This document shows positions 23,369 to 35,051 of a stretch of DNA of 64,000 bases, in pieces. Each line of letters opens with the position of its first letter. The first letter of the stretch is position 1. The DNA comes from Hysterangium stoloniferum (taxonomy: Eukaryota; Basidiomycota; Agaricomycetes; Hysterangiales; Hysterangiaceae). The stretch covers positions 310,001 through 374,000 of the forward strand of contig WHVD01000048.1 of NCBI GenBank assembly GCA_015178975.1, written 5' to 3'. The translations under genes and the position numbers were made by a program. A model generated the notes under the pieces. It did not search any database. It was given only the letters and a program-made list of their open reading frames with translations, and was not told the origin of the DNA.

Positions 23369-23626
23369 CTACGTTAACTTCGCCATGTCCATGTCCATCT
23401 CATCGTGGCCAGTTTTGTGCACTTCCCAACGAGTTTCAGCACCAGATGTTGATGCATCTATTGTACATGTGTATCCGCTATCTGGCGGTGGTTCGGGTGT
23501 TTTCATGAATAAATATATGTAAGTGCTATCAACACGCGGACCGAAGTTCAACAAGGGTGCAACTCCCAGCATCCTTGCAATGGATATATAATCTTTGCCC
23601 CGGGCCCAATTCGCCTGGAGAGCCAT
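23369..23626 (-). CDS. Small unrecognised ORF, possibly exon 1 of the relic to its left
   Basis: ATG at 23626 opens 85 codons (MALQANWARGKDYISIARM...), hydrophilic toward the end, directly upstream on the minus strand of the coiled-coil relic at 23080-23290. It may be the first exon of that gene. No known domain seen, and the frame ends inside a Met/Asp-rich run. Confidence 0.3.
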   Translation of the reverse strand: MALQANWARGKDYISIARMLGVAPLLNFGPRVDSTYIYLFMKTPEPPPDSGYTCTIDASTSGAETRWEVHKTGHDEMDMDMAKLT

Positions 23627-23699
23627 TTTTGCTCATTTGATGTGAGGATTAGAATAATAATATGTCATTAAATTGGAAAACCACATATTCCAGAGATTC

Positions 23700-24315
23700 T
23701 TAGCTCCCATAAATCAAGTTTGTCGTGTGACATTCAGTTTTGTGTCTGGCATCAATGTACAAAGCAGTGATTGTAATTTCTACTTTGTATTGAATTGTCG
23801 CCTTAATGAGTTTAAACTGGAACCCTGTCCATTTTTTCCCGAACTGTTTAGCACAGAGGAATCAAAACTTGATCTGGGCAAAGGCACTTATGTGGTCCCC
23901 TTCACAGTTGTTTTTACATTTGACATGAGATGGCTTCTAAGATAATTGTATGGCACCGGCCAACTGGGCATTACCATCATGGCGTCGAAAATGAGGACCG
24001 AGAAGACAACCACCATTGTCCACATTGCAGTTAATAACCGTGGGTCTAGTGCATAGTGGATAGTGATGCGTCTCGGCGACTAACCATGAACCCCATTGAA
24101 ACTCATCACAGTTACCCACGAATACAGGATCATGGCTGCTTCCGGTACACATCCTTTTAATAACACAATATATCTTAATTCGGTTCAGTATTTGTGCTAT
24201 ATCACACTCTCTTGACACATGTAGTCATCTGGGTTTTTGCTGATGTAACAGAGTCCTCAGTTCAACATGAAACAGTATACTTTTCCTATTATTACTCAGA
24301 ACACTTCCCCTATTC
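23700..24315. repeat. Unnamed interspersed repeat, copy 2 (empty site)
   Basis: An inverted match to 16280-17300, without the 417-bp insertion. The uninterrupted site reads CTGGGCATTACC at about 23964-23975. The open plus frame 23673-23945 (90 codons) corresponds to the minus frame at 17071-17286. This copy keeps more CpG than copy 1. Confidence 0.7.
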
Positions 24316-24366
24316 TCAGACGCTCTTAACGTTTTTACAAACAAAAATTCTTAGCATCATCTGAGC

Positions 24367-24470
24367 ATGAAAATATAAAGCAATGTATTATCGAATACCA
24401 CCGAAGTGGTATTACCAACCGTAAGGAACTGAACAGACTATTTTTTCCAGAGCATGAGATCCAGATAAAG
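24367..24470 (+). pseudogene. Possible transposase-like N-terminal HTH fragment
   Basis: The plus reading IIEYHRSGITNRKELNRLF followed by PEHEIQI resembles the N-terminal helix-turn-helix that precedes integrase-like catalytic domains in some fungal repetitive genes. No catalytic part was found after it. This is a weak call from pattern memory. Confidence 0.25.
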
Positions 24471-24499
24471 TATGTCTATTCTTTTCATTGTATATATTT

Positions 24500-25860
24500 T
24501 TTAATCCTCAAGTTTCTGTTATAACTAAGGGTTTACATGTGCTCCAGATAGTGATGCACTCCACAGTATGATCAGTATGTCTCAACAACACAACCCGGAA
24601 GATTGATTAACCTGATCTACTTTATAATTACAGGTCTCACTCTTATATTGTTTTCCCCTTTAATTGCCTATGCCGACTGAGTTATTCTATTTATAATAGG
24701 TTATGGGCCCATCCTACACTGCTACACCACATATAACTCCTGACCAAACTTCTGACCTTCTGAGCACCCAAACTGAACTAGGTAGTGATTTATCAACCCA
24801 AGATAATTCCCCAAGTTATACCTCCACCAGAGCAAGTAGATATACCTGTTGATGGTACTATGCCACCTCCTAAACCAGCTATGGAGCAGGATGAGGTTGA
24901 GAGGATCACTGGAGTAGCTGGAAGCTGAATTGACAGGGAGTAGAAAGAAAAGAAAAAGCAGACAAAGCTCTCCCAGATAAAATATTATGCTTATCAGCTC
25001 TTTGAAAGAGTTGGTGAGGCAACCACAATTCTAAGAGGTGGAACTGCTTTAACAGGACATTGGATATGCATGGGGCAGCAGCAGAGCAGAGCAGGCTATC
25101 ATGGATAAGACACAGTCAATGCACTCTACAAGTAGGAATGTACCATCAAGTGGTGGATACCTTCACAGTACAGGCTAACAACCTACAACCAGAGCTGAAT
25201 GATATTAGAAGTAGATTTAAGAGGATGTTTGTCATTGCAATAATATCAGATGTTTACTAATAAACATTATATTACTACAAAACATCACATCATCTTTAAA
25301 TAGTGGTATCTATTCTGAGACTATTATATTGTTAACCACCGACCATGAGAGACAATTCTCCATATTACATCCTACACAATTCAGAGTCAATTAATAGAAC
25401 CTATTGTATATGGCTTTCCAAGTTATGTAAATACCTGCTAATACTTTTGTTGGTACTTTGTTTTTTAAAAGCTAAACTAAAGTTATTTCCCAGTAAAATA
25501 TGTGAGACATCATTGGAGATTTTTCATCCTGTGGCTTTCTTTATTAGGTGAAACTACCTATATATTCTTGGTATGTATGTTGAATCAAGTAGAAATTTGT
25601 TCAGATTGACAGACCCATTGTAATACATATGTATTCAGAGATGTCAATGACATACATGTGCATGAAATGGACCATTTAATAGGATATGCTTTTTAAAAGT
25701 CTTGATCTTTTAATGTTCCTGAAAGATACTTTGTTTCATATACAAATAAGTTTTAAACATTCCCAAAGTTTGAAAGACCAAATCAATTTAAATCAAATCC
25801 CAGATGTGTAAATGACCTTTAGAGTATATTAGAATTTGATACACTTAATATGTAGTTTTC
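24500..25860. other. AT-rich DNA, no gene assigned
   Basis: Short broken frames around 24700-25260 read partly protein-like (Pro/Thr/Ser-rich, then GGTALTGHWICMG) but carry stops. Nothing is recognised. Confidence 0.35.
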
Positions 25861-25864
25861 AGAT

Positions 25865-26165
25865 ATCCTCCTAAGGAGGATAGTCACAATTTATTGAATA
25901 TACAAAATTCTATGGAAAAATCCTCATATTTTTAAGTAAGACTATTTCCTCTGGGTATGACTACATGTTTTAGAAGTTTATATTTATTACCCCAAGATTT
26001 AATCTTTGGGATGAGGTGTATTTTCTGAAATCTGTGCACCTTTCAAAACAGTTTTCATAATTTAAATTTATTTGATTTAGAAACTTAACCAGAACTATTT
26101 GGCCTACCAATACATGTTGTGGAATTTATCCCAAAAAGGATAATCTACAGATGATTTATTGACTA
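25865..26165. repeat. AT-rich interspersed repeat H, copy 1 (empty site for the MITE)
   Basis: It matches 39185-39589 plus 40289-40335: GGAGGATAGTCACAATTTAT at its start, TTAACCAGAACTA, then TTGGCCTACCAATNCA. At 39588 the same sequence is split by a MITE, so this copy documents the pre-insertion site at about 26092-26106. Confidence 0.75.
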
Positions 26166-26362
26166 CCTTTTATCAGATTGCAAGATAAATATTAATATTT
26201 CTCATTCTCCAGAGTGTCACCTGATGGATTGAATTTGATGAAATATTAACTCTACAGCAAACAATATAAATATGTACATATATATACTTGAGTGGATAAA
26301 TAACTTTTAAAGTTTTTGATTATCCTCCTAAGCCCAGAGCTTAACCCTCTGAGGAGAGGCAC

Positions 26363-27143
26363 TGTCAGGGTATTGATTTTATTTTATTTTATTTTATTAT
26401 GTACCTACAAAACAGTACAGGCAAAGGCATGAGTGTGATTACATAATCACACTGCCACCCACATGAAAAGTGATGTGGTGAAGCAGCACCATGATGCAAT
26501 GCAGCAATGAAATGGCCAAATGATGGCACTGATGTGAGGCCAACACCACCACCTACACTCTGATGGACGCACAGGAGCAGCCATGCAGTAGCACAGTGAT
26601 ACAATGCAGCAGTGGCATGTCCAAATGATGGCCTCGACATAAGGCTGACACCACTGCCTGCACCCCAATGGACACACAGTGCTTTGCACTGTGTGCCCAT
26701 GGGGCCTCCTTGTGCATTGGCACTGCAAATCGGCGGCCACCGGCCCCACGGGCCGCAAGGATACGGGTATGGGCCGCACGACCATGGACAGGGACATGGG
26801 CACGGGCAGTGCATCATGTGGATCTGCACAGCACCGGGCAGGCCCACACAGTGCCAGGCAGGCTTACATAAGTGTCTAAGTGCAGCTATGCACTGTAGGG
26901 TGCATACATGTCATTTTTAGTATTTTTCTCAAATTTCTACTAAATAAAAAATACTAAATAAATATTAAATAAATAGTATACTGTAAATAGTAGACCTGTA
27001 CATACTCATTTCTTTAGTTTCAATCTCTTAGGAATCCCACTGAAACAAAGTGTGATCTCCCCTGTCATTGAGCTGACCCCTCTCCACTTCATATTTCTGT
27101 ATTCTATCTTGTGTTTGGTAGCCTTGTTAGTGTTGCCTTAACA
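26363..27143 (+). repeat. Left LTR (781 bp)
   Basis: Ends ...GTTGCCTTAACA. It is 183 bp longer than the right LTR. It has a repeated block around CAGTGGCATG...CCAAATGATGG (two copies, about 26505-26540 and 26605-26650) and a GC-rich block (about 26730-26815) that are absent from the right copy. Confidence 0.93.
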
Positions 27144-27614
27144 GAAGGTTGAAACTCTTTAAAACAACTCTACCATCTATCTCTCTACCCCCCCCTCTCT
27201 CTCTCTCAACAAATCTATTCTACTTTTTCTCCCTCCCAATAACTCCCCACATCCAATTCCCTATTCCTCCATCTATCAACCTCTCAGGCTCTGTGCACTG
27301 TCAACAAATCTCCCTTATAGTGTGTTGTGACCTTTTTAATTAGGAACACCAACTGTTGGGGCTGGTTCTCATTTTGAGACAACTTTCAGTTCTCCAGAAA
27401 ATATCCAGCTAGTCAACCCTGTGATTCTGGGATCAGGCTCAAAAATCTGACAACTGGGTGTTCAGTAAAATAATTAAATAGTCATTTTAGTTTAAAGTAG
27501 ATAGGTGTGACCAAGGGCACTTTTGTAGCTAGCTTTCTTTCACACACACTCCTGAGGGAAGATCAGTGCACACCCTACCCTATTGGACCCCACCTCATTT
27601 TTTCCCCTTTTACA

Positions 27615-28590
27615 GATACCATGGATACCTCTCCCCATACCACATTCTCTACTCCTTCTATTCAAGAGCTGCAGCAAAAGATACTTCAGATGCAGCAGCT
27701 TTTGAAGGATCTTCAGCCATCTCTACCCACCTCATCAGCCAGAACCTTGAAAGTAGCCACTCCAGATCCTTTTGATGGGTCTCAGAAGAAAACAGAAACC
27801 TTCACTTCTCAACTCATGCTCTATTTTCATGGAAGAGGGTGGAGGATGACTCTGACAAAATAATCTTTGCCCAATCTTACATGAAAGGAGGCACTGCTGA
27901 ACCTTGGGCCAAACTCAAAGTCAAAGAGTATTACACCAACAAGGGTGTTGACTCTTGGGAGGGCTTTGTAGAGGAATTCAATCAGACCTTTGGAGACCCC
28001 AACCCTGCCAGTACAGCTAGGCATAAGCAGAACCAACTCAGATAATGATCACAGAGTGCTGAGGAGTACACTTCTCAGTTCAAACAATTTAAAGAGGTTA
28101 CATTGTACAATGATGCAGCCCTCATTGAGAAATTTGAACAGGGACTCAACTCTGCATTGGTTGACAAGACATATACTCTTCCAGAAATGCCTACTACTCT
28201 GAAAGAATGGTAATGGGCCACCAAATTAGACAGACAGTGGAGACAAAGGGAGGCTAGCAGAAGAAACTTTGGCCAGTCTTCCAAATCCCATAAACCAGCC
28301 ACACCCCAGAAGAATATCCTGCCCAGCCAAACAGCCCAGACTGCTAAATCATCTGAGGCTGTACCTATGGAAGTTGATTTAGGATGGAACACTGTCAGAC
28401 CTCTTATATGCTTCAAGTGCAGGAAGCCAGGACATAAGGCCAGTCAATGTAACTCAAGGATGGATATTAATAGTCTGGACTTTGATGCCCTGAAGGCATA
28501 CATGAAGGAAGAGTTGCAGAAGGAGCAGGGGTGGACAGAAAGAAGGTTTTTAAAGGCACCATTTGGTGAAGGACATGTCCCAATGGAGTA
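27615..28590 (+). pseudogene. Gag with CCHC zinc knuckle, frameshifted
   Basis: Starts at about 27620 (MDTSPHTTFSTPSIQEL) with a coiled-coil-like segment (LQQKILQMQQLLKDLQ). After a frame change near 27840 it continues through the capsid core (GGTAEPWAKLKVKEYY). Stops lie near 28042 and 28212. It ends with the zinc knuckle CFKCRKPGHKASQC at about 28405-28450 (C-x2-C-x4-H-x4-C), which binds the element RNA. Three frames are needed to read it through. Confidence 0.88.
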
Positions 28591-29255
28591 ATAAATTTAG
28601 TGTATTAGATGATCCCCAAGAAATTATCTCAAGTCAACCAGAAACTCTAGACACTAATTTAGACCCCATGTCAGCCACACCCTCTCCAGAAGATCCCCCT
28701 GAAAGAATTTATATCAGGAGTTTCAACCCCAAAACCTCTACCCAGCTTCCTATTGTTCTCAGGTCTTTTGACACAGGAGTTAGAATGTTAGTAACTGCAC
28801 TATTAGACAATGGAGCTACTGGTTCTTTTTTGAACAAAATATTTGTGGAATACCACAATCTCAATACAATTAAACCCCCCAGACCTATCCCTGTCTACAA
28901 TGTTGATGGGACATTGAACCAAGGAGGGTCTATCCATGAAGAAGTAGAATTGACAATGATCTTCAAATATCATACAGAAAAGGCACTCTTTGCTGTATGT
29001 GACCTTGGAGACAAATCTGCAATTATTGGACATACCTGGCTCTTTCACCATCACCCTGAAATCAATTGGAGAACTGGACAAGTAGATTTGACCAGGTGTC
29101 CACCTGAATGTTCTCTCCAGATTAGGAGAATTAAGAAAAGTAGACAAAGGAAGGCAGCAGAGTCTAGAAGGAAACTTCCTAGTCTCATAGAGGATGCAGA
29201 TGAAGATGATGCGGAAGATGATCAGTCAGGAGTTGAAGACAGTGACAGGATCTGA
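28563..29255 (+). pseudogene. Aspartic protease region; catalytic triad altered to DNG
   Basis: The open frame has LLDNGATGSFLNK at about 28800-28838, where retroelement proteases have D-S/T-G. The middle residue is Asn (AAT), one G-to-A change from Ser (AGT). A protease-like second half follows (AIIGHTWLFHHHPEINW). The frame ends with an acidic stretch. The enzyme would cut the polyprotein; the altered triad makes activity unlikely. Confidence 0.85.
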
Positions 29256-29309
29256 GCTACAACTATCTATCCTCAGTCTAATATCAATGTTACTTCTACT
29301 GTATCACAG

Positions 29310-30890
29310 AAGTTGGCAGAGGAGTCTCATAAACAAGACCAGAAGAAAACCTTTGAGGAACTAGTTCCAAAATGTTATCACCAGTTCAAGGCAATATCCC
29401 CCAAAGAGTCTTTTGACAGATTGCCAGATAAGAAACCCTGGGATCATGCCATTGAATTGAAGCCTGGATCAGAACCTTTTAGAAGCAAGCTCTATCCTTT
29501 AGCACCCATGAGCAGAAGGAACTGGATGAATTCTTAGGAGAGAACCTTAAAAGTGGAAGGATCCAACCCTCGGCATCTGCAGTGTTTTTTATAAAGAAGA
29601 AGGATGGCTTTTTAAGATTGGTCCAGGATTACAGAAAGCTAAATGACATCACAATCAAAACTCCTATCCTCTACCACTCATCTCTGACATTATCAGCAAG
29701 TTAAAAGGAGCCAAATACTTCACTGAGTTGGATGTCAGATGGGGCTATAACAATGTCAGAATAAAGGAAGGAGATGAATGGAAAGCAGCTTTCAGAACCA
29801 ACAGAGGACTGTTTGAACCATTGGTCATGTTCTTTGGTCTCACCAATAGTCCTGCTACATTTCAGACCATGATGAATGACTTGTTCATAGAGTTGATTGA
29901 TGGTCAAGTTGTCATTGTCTATATGAATGATATTCTTATCTTCACAAACACTCTGGAACAACACAGAGAAGTGGTCAAGAGGATCTTTGAAATATTGGAG
30001 AAAAACAAGCTTTATTTGAAAGCAGAAAAATGTGAATTTGAATAGGAAAAGATTGAATATCTTGGACTTCTCATTTCACATGGCTGCATCTCCATGGACC
30101 CAGTGAAGATAGAGGGTGTCTCCAAATGGCCAGAACCTACCACAGTCAAGGAGCTTCAATCTTTCCTAGGCTTTGTCAACTTCTACAGAACTTTGCAAAA
30201 ATAGCCAGACCCTTCATAATTTGACAAGGAAGGATACAGCATGGAACTGGACTATGGAAGAAAAGGCAGCCTTTCAAGGCCTGAAAGACAAGGTCACTTC
30301 ATCTCCAATTCTTGTCTTTCCTGATGACAGTAAACTCTACAAGTTGGAGGCAGACAGTTCTGACTTTGCAACAGGTGCTGTCTTGTCTCAGGAAGGAACC
30401 AGATGGCAAGTGGCACCCTGTAGCCTTTTTATCTAAAGGTCTGAATGAAGTGGAAAGAAATTATGAAATCCATGACAAAGAAATGCTGAGCTCTGGATGA
30501 ATGGAGACACTATCTTGAAGGGAGCAGTCATACCTTTCAAATCTGGACAGACCACAAAAATCTAGAATACTTTGTCTCCAAAAAACTTAATAGGAAGCAG
30601 GCTAGATGGTCCCTGTTTTTGTCCAGATTTACTTCACCTTACACCATAGGCCTGGTAAAAGTTCCCTTAATCCAGATGCTTTATCCAGAAGACCTGATCA
30701 TGGGAAAGGAGAGAGGGATAATGAAGATATTACCCTTCTCAAGCCTTCTTATTTCAGGATCCAAGCTTTTAAGCAGGGTCATGCTGTATTAGTAGGACAG
30801 GAGACAGATCTGCTAAAGAAAATCAGACAGGCCAAGGATATTGATGAAGTTGTAGTCAAGGGAGTAGAAGAGCTGAAAAAGTAGGAAGTA
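29310..30890 (+). pseudogene. Reverse transcriptase and RNase H, broken; YMND in place of YMDD
   Basis: RT blocks are FFIKKKDGFLRLVQDYRKLN (about 29585-29645), [29 protein letters not shown], and the polymerase box [10 protein letters not shown] (about 29915-29945), whose second catalytic Asp is Asn. A TAG at about 30043 replaces a Trp codon. RNase H follows (LEADSSDFATGAVLSQE, about 30345-30395) and ends near [19 protein letters not shown]. Several frame changes occur. The changes seen are mostly G-to-A or C-to-T. Confidence 0.9.
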
Positions 30891-31073
30891 AAAGGATTGA
30901 GGGCACAGAGTGGGGAGAGGAACAGGGTTATATTCTCTTCAGAGGGGAAGTCTATGTGCCAAAGGATATGGAACTTAGAAGGCAGATTGTTGAACTGCAT
31001 CATGATGCTCATACCAGTGGCCACCCAGGCAGATGGAAAACCAGGAATTACTGGTGGCTAGGAATCTCCAGAT

Positions 31074-32363
31074 TTGTTGTATCTTATGCCAAAGGGTGTG
31101 GATAGGTGCAATAGAACTAAGACATATCTTGCCAGTCCTGTTGGAAAGCTTGTACCAACCCAGATTCTTAAGGACATTTGGGAAATCATCACTGTGGATC
31201 TGATTACTGGGCTTCCAGAAAGCCAAGGATATAATGCCATCATGGTAGTAGTGCATAGACTTAGCAAAATGATTCATGTCATACCCACTACAGACCAGAT
31301 CACTTCAGAAGGCATTGCCAGGCTCTATAGGGACAATGTATGGAAACTCCATGGTCTCCCCTTACAGATCATCAGTGACAGAGGACCCCAGTTTGTCTCA
31401 AAATTCACAAGGGAGCTGAATTCAATCCTAGGGATCAAAGTTGCAGCTTCTACAGCCTATCACCCTCAGACAGATGGCCAGACAGAAAGAGTAAATCAGG
31501 AGGCAGAACAATACCTTAGACTCTTTGTGAATCATAGACAGGATGACTGGGCAGAATGGTTGTCTTTAGCAGAATTCTGCCATAACAACAGAGTTCAAGT
31601 ATCTACTAGGCAGACACCTTTTATTCTGAATAATGGCAGGCATTCTAGATTGGGGACTGAGCCATTCAGAAGTAGCCAAATAAAATCTGTGGAGCAGTTT
31701 ATTAAAGACATGCAGGTGGCAAGAAATGAAGCAGAAGCTGCACTCCATAGGGCTGCTGATGATATGGCTAGATACTATGACCAGTCTAGAAAAGAGGTAG
31801 ACATCTATAAGCCAGGAGATAAAGTATGGTTAGAAGGCAGAGACATTCAGACAGATAGGCCATCCAAAAAGCTAGAAGACAAGAGATATGGACTATTTGA
31901 AATCATCAAAGTTATTGGTCCAAATGCCTATGAGTTGAAATTGCCTTCTTCCATGAAAATCCATCCAGTCTTTAATGTAGCCAAGCTCAGGCCTTTCCAG
32001 GAGGACACTATTCAAGGGAGGACTCCTCCAGTTAGGCCTCCTCCAGTTGTTAAGGGAGAACCTCCTGAATGGGAGGTTGAATATATCAAAGATAGCATAT
32101 TGGCAAGGGGAAAGCTACAATACCTAGTGAAATGGAAAGGGTACCCTCAAGAGGAATGCACATGGGAATCTGCTGATAATCTTGGAAACTCCAAAAAATT
32201 AGTGGATAAATTCCATAGCCAACACCCCTTTGCACCAAGGAGGATTTCTGCTTTGACCTTCAAAAGACTCCCTTTTCAAGCATATATCAATTTCACAGAG
32301 ACTGTGGCTCAAACTGAAACCCTTTGGACCTCTGGCAAGCACATTAAGGGCAATGTGTCTTAA
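31074..32363 (+). CDS. Integrase core and chromodomain, long intact frame
   Basis: A 429-codon frame. The integrase catalytic residues are present: Asp in ITVDLITGLPES, Asp in IISDRGPQFVS, Glu in TERVNQEAEQYL. The upstream zinc-binding part (HHDAHTSGHPG near 31000) lies in another frame. The C-terminus carries a chromodomain (LQYLVKWKGYPQEECTWES, about 32115-32170), which in chromoviruses directs insertion to marked chromatin. The frame ends just before the polypurine tract. It has no ATG of its own in nature; it is the tail of the polyprotein. Confidence 0.9.
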   Translation: MLYLMPKGVDRCNRTKTYLASPVGKLVPTQILKDIWEIITVDLITGLPESQGYNAIMVVVHRLSKMIHVIPTTDQITSEGIARLYRDNVWKLHGLPLQIISDRGPQFVSKFTRELNSILGIKVAASTAYHPQTDGQTERVNQEAEQYLRLFVNHRQDDWAEWLSLAEFCHNNRVQVSTRQTPFILNNGRHSRLGTEPFRSSQIKSVEQFIKDMQVARNEAEAALHRAADDMARYYDQSRKEVDIYKPGDKVWLEGRDIQTDRPSKKLEDKRYGLFEIIKVIGPNAYELKLPSSMKIHPVFNVAKLRPFQEDTIQGRTPPVRPPPVVKGEPPEWEVEYIKDSILARGKLQYLVKWKGYPQEECTWESADNLGNSKKLVDKFHSQHPFAPRRISALTFKRLPFQAYINFTETVAQTETLWTSGKHIKGNVS

Positions 32364-32374
32364 GAAGGGGGTGA

Positions 32375-32972
32375 TGTCAGGGTATTGATTTTATTTTATT
32401 TTATTTTATTATGTACCTGTACAGGCAAAGGCATGAACACGATTACATAATCACACTGCCGCCTGCACGAAAAGGGATGCAATGCAGCAGCACCATGGTG
32501 CAATGCAGCAGTGGCATGGCCAAATGATGGCATTGACATAAGGCTGATGCTGCCACCTGCACCCCAATGGACACACAGTGCTTTGCACTGTGTGCCCATG
32601 GGGCCTCCTTGTGCATTGGCACTGCAAATGCAGTCAGTGCCTATGCAAGTGTTGGCATGCCACACAGATCTGCACAGTGCTGGGTGGGCCTACACAGTAC
32701 CGGGTGGGCTTACATAAGTGCGGAAGTGCAGCTATGCACTGTAGGGTGCATAGATGTCATTTTTTGTATTTTTCTCAAATTTCTAATAAATAAAAAATAC
32801 TAAATAAATATTAAATAAATAGTATAAATAGTAGACCTGTACATACTCATTTATTTAGTTTCAATCTCATAGGAATCCCACTAAAACAAGTGTGATCTCA
32901 GCTGTCCTCTCTCCACTTCATATTTCTGTATTATATCTTGTGTTTGGTAGCCTTGTTAGTGTTGCCCTAACA
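32375..32972 (+). repeat. Right LTR (598 bp)
   Basis: Begins TGTCAGGGTATTG after the purine run and ends GTTGCCCTAACA. Alignable with the left LTR over its whole length apart from the left copy's extra blocks. Confidence 0.93.
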
Positions 32973-32977
32973 GGCAC

Positions 32978-33510
32978 AGTGTGTGCACTCCTACAACTTC
33001 TCAAGAACTCAAGCAACACCTACAAAACCATTGCCATCACAATAATTTGTAACTAGACTACAGTGAGTCAAGTGGGAGCTCCTCATCAGTGTCTATGCAC
33101 CATATTTCCACCATGCATCCCAATTCCACATTACAACATCCCTTCCCACATCCTCTTTGTTTACCTGCCCAGACACACCAATGATGTACCACAACCCAAT
33201 ATGCCAGCTCCTTCTCCTGAGTTATTAGCTGAGGATTCATCTGAAGGTAGAATTGCCCCCTCAACACCTCACTGGCACACTGGATGAAGTGCATAGGACC
33301 AACAACATATACATTACCAACTGTGATTCCAACAATATATGCCATCATACATGATGCAAAACTCAATTCAACTACAAGACACATCTCTTGACTGAGCACC
33401 CATGGCTAGAACATGTTCATCTTTGCACTGACTTTGCTTGTGATGCTTGGGAGGTACTACATACATGAGTTTTATGGCCCAGAGGATGGTACAACAATTA
33501 GCTTTGCACC
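32978..33510. other. Short unassigned stretch
   Basis: A 74-codon frame at 33063-33287 is Pro/His-rich and shows no recognisable family. Nothing else was seen. Confidence 0.3.
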
Positions 33511-34054
33511 TGTTAAGTGTTGTGTCAGGAACTTATTCCGGAACTATCGGAAAGTCACCGGGAAGTCGGGAACTATCAGATAGGGTCAGGACGTCGGCTT
33601 CAGCTTATGTGCTGCGCCTCTACACAAATGCTCAAAGTCCTTAATTTCAGAAGTGAGACTTACGATGGAAGATATGGATATTCAGAGTTCCGAAGAGTTC
33701 CGAATATTGAGTGTACAGAAAGACGGAAGAAGGAATAAGAAACTAAGTCGATATCAGATCTAAGGTAAAGTACAAATTCGTGGAAACTAATATAAGTCTT
33801 CTTGTTATTGTACTACAAACTGAGACCATAATAAGATAGAAATGGAAGTATTCTTAAAACAGAAATACAATAAGACATATTGGGGAGATAATATTCTGAA
33901 ACGGGAATATAATAGACAAACGAGTGAATACTTGTCAACGGACAAATTACCAAATGCGGGACAAGGGAAGAATGCGGAAGATACGGTAACTATGATTTTC
34001 CGTAGTCGGAGATCGGAAGTCGGATATTGAAACATCCAGGAACGGGTCGTAACA
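33511..34054 (-). mobile_element. Solo LTR, family A (544 bp)
   Basis: The plus strand reads TGTTAAGTGTTGTGTCAGG at the left and GGGTCGTAACA at the right, with a perfect 5-bp target duplication GCACC (33506-33510 and 34055-34059). It has exactly the length of the two LTRs of the complete family A element at 47758-53689 and the same sequence in inverse orientation. Box at about 33590-33615. CpG is still fairly common, so the copy is probably young. Confidence 0.96.
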
Positions 34055-34289
34055 GCACCATCCATTGAAATGGTGGTGAGTTATATTTTATTTTATTGTT
34101 GTTTTGATCTTGTTAACTACAATTTAGCTATACTCACTTGGGACAACACTAGTTGATGCTGTTCCCAGCCTTTTTGGCTTTGGCAGCATGCAATATAAAG
34201 GGATTTAATACACTATCAAGAAGCAAATAATACTGAGTTTACTTGAATCTGGGAATATTGTGCATAGGAGAGTGCTTTTGAGGCCAAAT

Positions 34290-34524
34290 GGTACATTATT
34301 TCATAGTGTACCACCTCATGTAAGTACATAGCTACCCACAGTGCTGACATTATGTATTGATATTATACTAACATCCCTATAGCAAATACTGTGACAGGGT
34401 GCATTTGAACATCTGAGCATCCAGCAAATCATCAATATTCTTGCATTTAGAGGCAATCCTCCCCTTGCTGTGTATGATCCCACTTCCTTCAACCTTATAC
34501 TGTTTCCAAATATTGCTCTGGCAA
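34290..34524. repeat. Related copy of the Tc1 flank, without Tc1
   Basis: From TTTCATAGTGTACCACCTCA onward it matches 6362-6580. The base before the match is GGTACATTATTTC, so a TA is present at the place where the Tc1 is inserted elsewhere. The DNA to its left differs from either arm at 2621-6801. It ends where LTR-A is inserted. Confidence 0.7.
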
Positions 34525-35051
34525 TGTTAAGTGCCATGTCAGGAACTTATTCCTGAACTATTGGGAAATAACTGGGGACTCAGAAACTTTCTACTGTAGA
34601 TAGGGTCAGGACATTGGCTTCAGCTTATGTGCTGTGCCCCTATGCAAATGCTCAGAAAGTCCTTAATGTCAGAGGATGGATTTACACCAGATGATTATGG
34701 ATATTCAGAGTTCTGAAGAGTTCTGAATATCAAGTGTACAGAAATAAAGAAGGAATAAGAAAAGAAGTTGTTATCAGCTCTAAGGCAGAGTACAAATGTG
34801 TGGAAACTAATATAGGTTCTTTTGTTATTTTACTACATACTAGGATCACAATAAGATGTATTAGGATAAGTATTCTGAAATGGGAATACAACAAGCAAAT
34901 GAATGAATACCTGTCAATGGACAAGTCATCAAATGTGGAACAAGGATGAGGTTCAGAAGTATGGAAACTAGGAATGTTCCATGGATGGAAGTTGAGTTGG
35001 AAGATACAGATAATTACAGAAGATTGAAGTATCTGGGAATGGGCCATAACA
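34525..35051 (-). mobile_element. LTR family A, 3' LTR of a truncated element
   Basis: Starts TGTTAAGTGCCATGTCAGG and ends GGGCCATAACA. It continues directly into GTACCCCCCTGTTAGGCTGA, the inverse of the polypurine tract and 3' internal end of the full element (53100-53145). So it is the 3' LTR of a minus-oriented copy, more decayed than 33511-34054 (527 bp, few CpG). Confidence 0.9.

Larger units (their letters stand above)
26363..32972 (+). mobile_element. Full-length Ty3/gypsy chromovirus, inactivated
   Basis: 6610 bp with a perfect 5-bp target duplication GGCAC (26358-26362 and 32973-32977). LTRs of 781 and 598 bp start TGTCAGGGTATTG and end TAACA. Domains run in the order Gag, protease, reverse transcriptase, RNase H, integrase, chromodomain. 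A polypurine tract AAGAAGGGGG (about 32362-32371) precedes the right LTR. Several stops and frameshifts and two active-site substitutions show it is dead; transcription could still occur from the LTR. Confidence 0.96.

Noticed and set aside
32973..33400. Possible gene downstream of the chromovirus (74-113-codon frames on both strands)
   Set aside because: Frames overlap on opposite strands, have biased composition and no recognised motif.
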